Source: Dehalococcoidia bacterium (GTDB lineage: Bacteria > Chloroflexota > Dehalococcoidia > Lucifugimonadales > JAGWBF01). Taken from it: a stretch of DNA of 13,966 nt. A program made the position numbers and the translations under genes. The notes under the pieces are model-generated. The model made no database searches. It was not told the DNA's origin and was given only the letters and a program-made list of their open reading frames with translations. Below, piece after piece: positions 7,794-13,123 of the stretch. Positions within the stretch are counted from its first letter, which is position 1. Every line of letters starts with the position of its first letter. The stretch lies in contig JAGWBF010000040.1 in the NCBI GenBank assembly GCA_021296025.1, forward strand, positions 2,789 through 16,754. The letters are read 5' to 3'.

Positions 7794-8891
7794 ATGACCC
7801 TAGGGAATATAGGTAGAGGGATCAGGGATGCCATCACAGGCTCTATCACCGGCGCTGGAAGCGTGGTCGAAAGCACCATCGACGCCGCTCGCAATTCCAC
7901 CATCAACGCGCTCCGGACCTCCAAAGAAACGTTAACGGGGATAGAAGAGCTGGTGCGAGATGTTATCAAGGGGGCCATCCAGGCCACCAATGATGTAGGC
8001 ACCGAGCTAGCTTCCACCGTCAAGGGCAGCGTCATCGGGATTATTCGAGGCGCCGGCGAGGTCAGCACGGTGACCGTGGGAGTGGTGAGCGACACCGTGC
8101 GGGCAGCTATAAGGGGCACAGGTGAGGTAGGCGGCGATGTTGCGACGGTGGCCCGAGGCGCGGCTGAAGGCGCAATGGAGACCACGAAGAGCTTGGGCCT
8201 GCGGGCTGAAGATATGGCATTCAGCGTTGCCCAGGGCGCCATTCAGGGCACGAGGGATGTGGGAGGAGATCTGGCCTCCACCGCAAAGGATACGATAAAG
8301 GGTACTATAACCGGAACCCAGGAGGTCGGAGGCAGCGTCATTGAGGCTGTCGAGGACAGCGCCCGGGGCCTGGTTAGTGGGGCTTCCAACGTAGGAGGCG
8401 ACGTGGCCTCGGTTACCCGTAGTGCCATGGAGGGCGCTATCGCAGCCACAGGAAGCGTTTCTGTCAAGCTGCAGGATGCGGCCTTCAGCGCAGCCAGGGG
8501 CACTATACATGGTGCCAGGGATGTAGGCGGAGACCTGGGTGCTACAGCCAGGGATGCGATCAGTGGCACCATCACGGGCACCCACCAGGTGAGCGGCAAC
8601 GTTGTGTCAGCCCTTGAAGATAGCGCCAGGGGCCTTGTTAAGGGGACCGCGGAGGTCGGAGGCGACGTGGCGAACGTGGCGCGCAACGCGGTGGAGTCGG
8701 CCATCGAAGGCGCGAAACAGATCGGGGTCCGCGCAGAGGATGCTGCTTCGGCGACGGCCAATGGGGCTGTCAGTGCTGCAGGAGCCTTTGGTGAGACCAC
8801 GGTGAAGGCTGTAACCGATGCTGTATCCGGGACCATCTCCGGCATCACCGTCGTGCTCAGGGCTCCGTACAAGAATGACGACCGGAGCTAG
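7794..8891 (+). CDS. Tandem 22-residue repeat protein, glycine-zipper/LEA-like, function unknown
   Basis: I do not recognise a named family. After nine residues (MTLGNIGRG) the protein consists of sixteen 22-residue units in perfect register without a gap (residues 10-361), then DDRS. Typical unit: small or charged residues at 1-4, hydrophobic at 5, Gly at 7, Ile/Val at 9, Gly at 11, Val at 15, Gly at 16-17, hydrophobic at 19. Gly7 and Gly11 form GxxxG (GTITG, GAIQG, GLVSG) in about ten units, with Ala or Ser substituting in most others. Units group by fours into 88-residue modules. There is no Cys or Trp, and the only Pro is in APYKN near the end; no signal peptide or long membrane helix. 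This suits an extended amphipathic helix (11-residue periodicity, as in LEA3 proteins and apolipoproteins) lying on a membrane or self-assembling; the Val/Thr/Gly content also permits beta structure. Start fixed by AGGAGG seven bases before ATG. TAG stop. Confidence 0.85.
   Translation: MTLGNIGRGIRDAITGSITGAGSVVESTIDAARNSTINALRTSKETLTGIEELVRDVIKGAIQATNDVGTELASTVKGSVIGIIRGAGEVSTVTVGVVSDTVRAAIRGTGEVGGDVATVARGAAEGAMETTKSLGLRAEDMAFSVAQGAIQGTRDVGGDLASTAKDTIKGTITGTQEVGGSVIEAVEDSARGLVSGASNVGGDVASVTRSAMEGAIAATGSVSVKLQDAAFSAARGTIHGARDVGGDLGATARDAISGTITGTHQVSGNVVSALEDSARGLVKGTAEVGGDVANVARNAVESAIEGAKQIGVRAEDAASATANGAVSAAGAFGETTVKAVTDAVSGTISGITVVLRAPYKNDDRS
7821..8876 (+). repeat. Coding tandem repeat: four 264-bp modules, each of four 66-bp units
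   Basis: Module boundaries are 7821-8084, 8085-8348, 8349-8612 and 8613-8876 (residues 10-97, 98-185, 186-273, 274-361). Units at the same place in successive modules resemble each other more than their neighbours: units 7 and 11 both read AFS-A..GxI.G.RDVGGDL, and units 9 and 13 both read EDSARGLV.G. Hand alignment of modules 2 and 3 gives 47 identical residues of 88, and of modules 3 and 4 gives 37 of 88. Modules 1 and 4 have drifted most at their outer ends. DNA similarity is also visible, for example GGAGGCGACGTGGC in modules 3 and 4. Confidence 0.85.
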
Positions 8892-8905
8892 TCCTTTGTC
8901 AATCC

Positions 8906-8940
8906 GGGTGCCAGAGCCGGACTCCCGCTAGCTGGCACCC
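8906..8940. other. Stem-loop after the repeat-protein gene
   Basis: GGGTGCCAG (8906-8914) pairs perfectly with CTGGCACCC (8932-8940) across a 17-base loop, 15 bases after the TAG stop. There is no U-run on either side, so it may protect the mRNA 3' end or help Rho-independent pausing. Confidence 0.4.
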
Positions 8941-8982
8941 CATTGTCGGCGCGATACAGGCCGGGAGTTTGGTGGGCCTGAC

Positions 8983-9020
8983 CAGATGGAGGGGCTCCCA
9001 GAAAAATGGGAGCCCATCTG
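8983..9020 (+). terminator. Strong hairpin between the repeat-protein and YihY-family genes
   Basis: GGGCTCCCA (8992-9000), loop GAAAAA, TGGGAGCCC (9007-9015): a perfect 9-bp GC-rich stem. Outside a 4-base bulge (GGAG) the stem continues with CAGAT (8983-8987) and ATCTG (9016-9020). The following TCTTGAGG lacks a U-run, so termination is plausible but atypical. It would separate the repeat-protein transcript from the downstream gene. The remainder of the 216-bp gap holds no other signal that I can support apart from the GAGGA ribosome site. Confidence 0.45.
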
Positions 9021-9107
9021 TCTTGAGGTCGGTAGCGTTCTCCTTGCAGGCAAAGAGGTAAACCTGAGGCCTCCAGCGCCAAGTGAGCACAATTCGAGGA
9101 ATTAGAC

Positions 9108-9452
9108 TTGTCCATCGCCAGCAAAGCTCGTGGACTGGCAGAGAGAGCTGTCAGTATTGCAGAGCCCATCTGGTGGGTGCTGTTCGGTATTCCCATCATC
9201 AGGCTAACCGTCCGGGTGTTCCGGGAGATGGGAAACGATGATGCCACCCACATGGCCGCCGGCGTAGCTTACTACGCAATTCTCTCCCTGTTCCCCCTGG
9301 TCATTGGACTAATCTTCGTATTCAGTTTTGTCCTGGAATCGGACACAGTTGAGAGGGAGATGCTCCACTTCTTCCAGACCTACCTTCCCGGAACGGAAGA
9401 TATTCTGACCGACAACGTTGGCTCGGTGAAGGGTGTTCGGGGAGTACTGTGA
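9108..9452 (+). CDS. YihY/BrkB-family membrane protein, N-terminal part before an in-frame TGA
   Basis: First 114 codons of a YihY/virulence-factor-BrkB family protein, a multi-helix inner-membrane family of uncertain function (sometimes miscalled ribonuclease BN). The TTG start is supported by GAGGA seven bases upstream. The family signature HMAAGVAYYAILSLFPLVIG (the first conserved helix) lies at about residues 48-67. The frame then meets TGA at 9450-9452, after SVKGVRGVL. Homologous sequence resumes at the very next codon in the same frame, so this is a one-codon nonsense interruption, not a frameshift. The lost residue could be Gly (GGA), Arg (CGA) or Trp (TGG). The complete reading from 9108 to 10028 would be about 306 residues, normal for the family. 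It is either a young pseudogene, a base error, or read-through. Confidence 0.75.
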   Translation: MSIASKARGLAERAVSIAEPIWWVLFGIPIIRLTVRVFREMGNDDATHMAAGVAYYAILSLFPLVIGLIFVFSFVLESDTVEREMLHFFQTYLPGTEDILTDNVGSVKGVRGVL

Positions 9453-10028
9453 GTTGCGGGTGTCGTTGGTCTCTTCTGGAGCGCCAGCGCCCTTTTCGGA
9501 GCCATCAGCCGGGCGGTGGACAGGGCTTGGGATGTACATGAAGACCGGCCCTTCTACATTGCCAAGGTCCGCCATCTGGTTATGGCTATGACGGTGGGAC
9601 TCCTTTTCCTGATGTCTTTGGGGGCCACTTCTTCCCTTCAGTTTGCGGGCGCATTGGGTTTGGACCGCTTCCATCTCTTGCATGATAGTCTGGCTGGCCT
9701 GGTGGCCCGCGCACTGCCTTTCGTTTTCACCCTGGCGATATTTCTGATGTTATACAAGCACGTCCCGAACACTACTACGCGATGGAGGTACATCTGGCCT
9801 GGGGCTCTAGTAGCAGCGGTGTCCTTCGAGGCTGGAAAGACGGCGTTCCTGTACTACCTGGACAACTTTGCCGACTATGCCAACGTGTATGGGTCCATGG
9901 GGGCAGTCGTCTCCTTCCTGGTGTGGACCTACATCTCGTCCTTCATACTCATACTGGGGGCCGAGTTCTGCTCCGAGTTCGAACGTATGCGGAAGGGAGT
10001 CAGAAGGGGAACCCTCATAGGCAAGTGA
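9453..10028 (+). CDS. YihY/BrkB-family membrane protein, C-terminal part after the TGA
   Basis: Continues the preceding fragment in the same frame. It opens with VAGVVGLFWSASALFGAISR, the segment expected directly after the family's extracytoplasmic loop, then RAWDVHEDRPFY, several membrane helices (about 9570-9650, 9690-9760, 9800-9850), and the conserved last part VYGSMGAVVSFLVWTYISS...ILGAEF (9887-9972) with a basic tail ending KGVRRGTLIGK. TGA stop at 10026-10028. If translated separately the first usable start codon is GTG at 9516; no ribosome site is evident there, and such a product would lack the first helices. Codon use and conservation look intact, so any inactivation is recent. It converges with the permease gene, 53 bp away; that gap contains only a small GGGG-TGCA-CCCC palindrome. 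Confidence 0.75.
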   Translation, partial: VAGVVGLFWSASALFGAISRAVDRAWDVHEDRPFYIAKVRHLVMAMTVGLLFLMSLGATSSLQFAGALGLDRFHLLHDSLAGLVARALPFVFTLAIFLMLYKHVPNTTTRWRYIWPGALVAAVSFEAGKTAFLYYLDNFADYANVYGSMGAVVSFLVWTYISSFILILGAEFCSEFERMRKGVRRGTLIGK

Positions 10029-10081
10029 CCTCACTTTCCTCCGCGGGGTGCACCCCCAAGACCCAGGTTAGGAGGTCGGCC

Positions 10082-10915
10082 TTAGGCCACTGCCTCCTTC
10101 ACCCTCCACTGCTGTTTCGCAAGGGCTGCCAGTGCAAACATCAGTGTCGCAACAAGGGCCATGGCTGGGCCTGATGGCAGGTCCACATGATAGGAGAGGT
10201 ACAGGCCTGACACTGCCGAAATCGCTCCCAGGATTGCTCCCAGGATCATAACCCCGACGAACCGCCGGGCCAAGAGGTACGCGGTAGCGGCAGGTGTGAT
10301 GAGCATGGCCATGACCAGCACGATGCCCGCGGCCTGTATGCCGATGACTATGACCAAAGCTAAAAGGGCCAGGAGCACGTACTCGATGAACCCCGTCCTT
10401 ATTCCGACCACCTTGGCGCCCACGGGATCGAAGGTCGTATATACAAGCTGCCGATGGAAGGTGAACAGGCCTACCAACACTAGGGCGGTCAGTCCAAGGG
10501 AAGTGTAAACGTCATTCTGGGAAACGCCCAGCACCTGTCCAAGAAGCAGGTCTTCGATGTTGACGGTGACGTTGGAGGCCCTGGAAAGCATCACAAGGCC
10601 GAGGGCAAACATGCCTGCAAAGATAATGCCTATGGATGTGTCCTCGCTGACCCCGGTGCGGCGAGCGATGCTGCCCATTAGCAGGGCGATTACTATGCCC
10701 GCAGGGACGGCCGCCAGGAACGGGCTGATGCCCAGCAGGAAGGCAACCACCATACCGGGCAGGACCGAGTGGGCAAGGGCATCTCCCATGAATGCCCGTC
10801 CCCGGGTGATGACGTATGCCCCCAGCACCGGGCACATTACGCCGACGAGGACTGAGACTATGAGGGCCCTGACCATGAAGCTGTATTCGAAGGGGCCTAC
10901 GATGTAGTCGATCAT
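10082..10915 (-). CDS. Metal ABC transporter permease (ZnuB/MntB family)
   Basis: Membrane subunit (277 residues, about eight hydrophobic helices) of an ABC-3 family importer for Zn2+, Mn2+ or Fe2+. The motif GRAFMGDALAHSVLPGMVVA is the conserved permease region contacting the ATPase; the C-terminal half includes GIQAAGIVLVMAMLITPAATAYLL, another family hallmark. I place the start at ATG 10915 (MIDYIVGPFEYSFMVRAL), which overlaps the ATPase stop in ATGA. An upstream ATG at 11029 would add 38 unrelated residues read inside the ATPase gene and is rejected. The form GDALAHSVLPG is more like manganese/iron-type permeases (MntB, SitC, PsaC) than Escherichia coli ZnuB, so the metal is left open. 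Last gene of the operon; TAA stop. Confidence 0.92.
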   Translation of the reverse strand: MIDYIVGPFEYSFMVRALIVSVLVGVMCPVLGAYVITRGRAFMGDALAHSVLPGMVVAFLLGISPFLAAVPAGIVIALLMGSIARRTGVSEDTSIGIIFAGMFALGLVMLSRASNVTVNIEDLLLGQVLGVSQNDVYTSLGLTALVLVGLFTFHRQLVYTTFDPVGAKVVGIRTGFIEYVLLALLALVIVIGIQAAGIVLVMAMLITPAATAYLLARRFVGVMILGAILGAISAVSGLYLSYHVDLPSGPAMALVATLMFALAALAKQQWRVKEAVA

Positions 10916-11667
10916 GATCCGCGCCTCACTGGGCGGTAATGGTCGGGGGTGAACTCTATGCCGTGGGAGCCGTACAGCTCCTCCAGGACTGTGGAGGTGA
11001 AAGCTTGGTCGGGGGAGCCGCAGGCGCACACATGGTGGTTTATGCAGAGCACCTGGTCGAACCGGTCGGCAAGGTTGGTGAGGTCATGGGTAGCCAGCAG
11101 CACGATTATTCCTTCGTCACGGAGGGACTGGAGCACCTCTATGATGCCTTCCTGGGCCCCAACATCAACGCCGCTGAAGGCCTCGTCCAGCAATACGACG
11201 CTTGCTTCCTGCGCCAGGGCGCGGGCGATGAAAACCCTCTGGCGCTGGCCTCCGGAAAGCTCGGTCATGAGGGCAGAGCGTTGATTCCACAGACCCACCC
11301 GGTTCAGGCAGAGCCTGACGAGCTCCCTGTCTTTCTTGCCGGTCTGCCTGAACCACCCGGTGCGGCAGCATCCCATCATCACCACATCATGAACGTTGGC
11401 GGGAAAGCGCCAATTTATGCTGTCCCGCTGGGGGACATAAGCCAGCGCTCCCCTGCGGGAAGCGTCGCCATAAAGATCAACCGTGCCCCGGGTCAGCGGC
11501 AGCACGCCGGCAATAGCGTCGAATAGAGTGCTCTTCCCTGCTCCGTTGGGGCCCAGCACTCCCATCAGAGTGCCTTGTTCAACATCGAAGGTAACGTCGG
11601 TCAGGGCGGTGTGCCCGCCTCGCACGACGGTCACGTCCCTGAGTGCAATGCCTGATTCCACTGCCAT
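10912..11667 (-). CDS. Metal ABC transporter ATP-binding protein (ZnuC/MntA family)
   Basis: Cytoplasmic ATPase subunit, 251 residues, driving the permease encoded immediately downstream (4-bp ATGA overlap, so translationally coupled). Walker A GPNGAGKST (39-47), Q-loop Q80 (YVPQRDSINW), signature LSGGQ (137-141), Walker B VVLLDE (157-162) and switch H194 are all intact. The stretch INWRFPANVHDVVMMG followed by TGWFRQ is characteristic of the Mn/Zn/Fe subfamily. Small oddity: Walker B reads DEAF where nearly all relatives have DEPF; the catalytic Glu is kept. ATG at 11667 has only a weak ribosome site. It lies 90 bp after the binding-protein gene, a gap filled by a long hairpin. Confidence 0.94.
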   Translation of the reverse strand: MAVESGIALRDVTVVRGGHTALTDVTFDVEQGTLMGVLGPNGAGKSTLFDAIAGVLPLTRGTVDLYGDASRRGALAYVPQRDSINWRFPANVHDVVMMGCCRTGWFRQTGKKDRELVRLCLNRVGLWNQRSALMTELSGGQRQRVFIARALAQEASVVLLDEAFSGVDVGAQEGIIEVLQSLRDEGIIVLLATHDLTNLADRFDQVLCINHHVCACGSPDQAFTSTVLEELYGSHGIEFTPDHYRPVRRGS

Positions 11668-11698
11668 CTCGGTACTACTTCTAAAGTGGTGATGATTG

Positions 11699-11744
11699 GC
11701 TGCAGGGAGTGGCCGGGCCCAGAAACCCGGCCACTCCCTGCAGC
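11699..11744 (-). other. Perfect 19-bp intercistronic hairpin between the binding-protein and ATPase genes
   Basis: Arms 11699-11717 and 11726-11744 are exact complements over 19 bases, beginning GCTGCAGGGAG and rich in GC, with an 8-base loop (CCCAGAAA on the plus strand). In the transcript it begins 13 bases after the TAA of the binding protein. The sequence after it (CAATCATCACC) has no U-run, so it is not a standard terminator. Such hairpins commonly stabilise the upstream cistron so that binding protein exceeds transporter; partial termination is the alternative. Confidence 0.7.
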
Positions 11745-11757
11745 ATACTTCTTGATG

Positions 11758-12489
11758 TTACCGCAGGGCTTCCACTATGCGGTTGACGTTGGTCTGCACC
11801 ATGGTGATGTAGGTTTCCGCCCCGCTGCCCTCGATGCCGAGGGAGCCAGAGTATAGCCTGAACAGCTCGACGCCGGACTCTGCAGCCACTGCACTGGCAA
11901 GGCGTTCGCTGACGGTGGTCTCGCCGAACACTGCTTTGGCTCCGGTCTCCTCTATTTCGTGGACCAGCTCCGCCAGGTCTTCCGCCGACGGCTCGGCCTC
12001 GGTGGTGCCGGAGAGGATCACGCCCACAACTTCGAACCCGTATAGGTAGGCAAAATACCCGAGGCTGTCGTGGGAAGTGACCAGCAGCCTGTTTTCCTCG
12101 GGCACGGTGCTAACCTGTTCCTCGGTCCAGATGTGCAGGTCGTCAAGCTCGTCTTTGAAAGCGGAAGCATTAGCCTCGTAGGTGTCTGCCTGCTCAGGGT
12201 CCAGGTCCGACAGCAGGGAGACAATTTCGTCGACGGCTATCTGGACCCGGATGGGGTCAAACCAGAAATGGGGGTCCTCGGTCCCATGCCCGTGGCCCTC
12301 GTGCTCTTCCTCACCACCGCCGAGGATATGCTCGATCTCCTCGAGCCCCTCTTCGATGTCTATCTGGCCGCTGTCTATCTGGGCAATGATGTCCAGGGTC
12401 ATAGCAGGGGGCTCGTCTTCCTCATCCTCGTGGATTTCAACGCCGGCGAGAATCATCTTTATCTCTTCCAGGCCGGCCTCGGCGGTCAT
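11758..12489 (-). CDS. ZnuA-like metal-binding lipoprotein, C-terminal part (frameshifted)
   Basis: Continues the N-terminal fragment (12555-12995) in another frame; the intact product would be about 412 residues. Numbering here follows the joined protein. It contains an acidic insert with two copies of a GLEEI..IL motif (163-185 and 205-227), then a His/Glu loop EEEHEGHGHG (229-238) leading into DPHFWFDP with metal ligand H243, then H309 (TSHDSLGYF) and E359 (FGETTVSERLA). The C-terminal signature reads LYSGSLG, where relatives usually have LYSDSLG: the Asp ligand is replaced by Gly (codon at 11847-11845). The homologous frame actually runs upstream of the ATG at 12489 to about 12572. A His-rich loop points to zinc, whereas the permease looks more manganese/iron-like. 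TAA stop. Confidence 0.85.
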   Translation of the reverse strand: MTAEAGLEEIKMILAGVEIHEDEEDEPPAMTLDIIAQIDSGQIDIEEGLEEIEHILGGGEEEHEGHGHGTEDPHFWFDPIRVQIAVDEIVSLLSDLDPEQADTYEANASAFKDELDDLHIWTEEQVSTVPEENRLLVTSHDSLGYFAYLYGFEVVGVILSGTTEAEPSAEDLAELVHEIEETGAKAVFGETTVSERLASAVAAESGVELFRLYSGSLGIEGSGAETYITMVQTNVNRIVEALR

Positions 12490-12554
12490 CTCGCCTTCCT
12501 CTACCTCGTGGACGACCTCGCCGACGTGCTCAAGGAACTCGCCCTCGTCAATAT

Positions 12555-12995
12555 TTACTTCGGCATATTCCCCCGCTCCGTGAAGCTGGAGGGGTCCCGG
12601 GCGGCGCTTTCCAGGAGGTCTCTCATCCAGGACTCCTCAAGCCCCAACCCAATTGACAAGACCAGGTCCGCATCGGCGATGTTGGCAACATCCCGGGCGC
12701 CGGGCTGGAACCCATGGGGATCAGCCCCGACGGGCAGCAGGCTGAACACGTCAACATGATCACCCCCGATGTTCTCCACCCAGTCGGCGACTATGTTGGT
12801 TGTGGTGGTCACCTTAACTGGTGTTGGGGGTACGGGAGTGGGTGTCGAGGTCGGGGTGGGGTCCGGGGAAGTAGTGGCTGTCGGGGTCGCAGTGCTGGCT
12901 TCCCCCGAGCAGGCAGCAGTGACAAAGAGCAGGCCAATGATCAAAAGGAAGCCGCTCAAGAGACCTGGTATACCTTTAACGCGATTGAGTATCAT
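12555..12995 (-). CDS. ZnuA-like metal-binding lipoprotein, N-terminal part (frameshifted)
   Basis: Start of the extracytoplasmic substrate-binding protein of the metal ABC importer. Signal sequence with lipobox TAAC (Cys29), then a Pro/Thr/Ser linker (about 31-60) tethering the domain to the membrane, then VKVTTTTNIVADWVENIGG and the first metal ligand H94 in GADPHGFQP. The frame ends at TAA (12557-12555) shortly after FTERG. The real continuation is in the -1 frame: adding one G to the five-G run (plus-strand C at 12570-12574) reads FTERGEYAEVNIDEGEF and runs on to 11758. ATG 12995 has GGAG 11 bases upstream. The first codons lie inside a TGATACT box shared with the upstream region. Either a real one-base deletion, slippage at the G-run, or a sequencing error. 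Confidence 0.85.
   Translation of the reverse strand: MILNRVKGIPGLLSGFLLIIGLLFVTAACSGEASTATPTATTSPDPTPTSTPTPVPPTPVKVTTTTNIVADWVENIGGDHVDVFSLLPVGADPHGFQPGARDVANIADADLVLSIGLGLEESWMRDLLESAARDPSSFTERGNMPK
12981..12994. promoter_or_regulatory. TGATACT box overlapping the binding-protein start codon
   Basis: Minus strand TGATACTCAATCGC differs at one of 14 positions from the site at 13069-13082. Its left half equals the left half of the box at the regulator start. It includes the ATG of the binding-protein gene, so it is partly constrained by coding and could be coincidence; weaker evidence than the other two boxes. Confidence 0.3.
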
Positions 12996-13068
12996 GTGTT
13001 TTCCGTCTCCTTTTTCCGGTAGAGTATTGGGCTTGGAAGCGTCGAGTCTGGAGTAGAAACGCTAAGAT

Positions 13069-13096
13069 GCGATTCAGTATCACTATAGAAGATACT
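13069..13096. promoter_or_regulatory. Candidate operator and -10 region upstream of the metal-transport genes
   Basis: AGTATC (13076-13081) and GATACT (13091-13096) form a perfect inverted repeat with a 9-base centre. On the minus strand the centre contains TATAGT (13087-13082), a 5/6 match to a -10 box, though no good -35 is present. The left part also forms TGATACTGAATCGC (13082-13069). A repressor here would cover the -10 of a promoter firing about 80 bases before the binding-protein ATG. The obvious candidate is the Fur-family protein encoded just upstream. Confidence 0.45.
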
Positions 13097-13123
13097 AGGT
13101 CGGTGTGTAGGTCATGGCGTTCT

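Noticed and set aside
7821..8876. CRISPR array or non-coding satellite
   Set aside because: The 66-bp periodicity is in codon register, repeats are diverged at the DNA level while protein spacing is kept, and there are no unique spacers.
9450..9452. Selenocysteine or reassigned UGA codon
   Set aside because: TGA terminates other genes here, the family is not known to use selenocysteine, and no SECIS-like hairpin is evident just downstream. Kept only as a remote option.
10029..10081. Bidirectional terminator between the convergent YihY-family and permease genes
   Set aside because: Only a 4-bp GGGG/CCCC stem around TGCA with no U-run on either strand; too weak to annotate.
10916..11029. Upstream ATG extending the permease by 38 residues
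   Set aside because: The extra residues (Pro/Arg/His-rich) are read inside the ATPase gene and do not look like a permease N-terminus; the ATGA-coupled start at 10915 is normal.
12555..12580. Programmed -1 ribosomal frameshift in the binding-protein gene
   Set aside because: There is only a simple G-run; no standard X XXY YYZ heptamer and no clear downstream stimulatory stem were seen, and such regulation is not known for this family.
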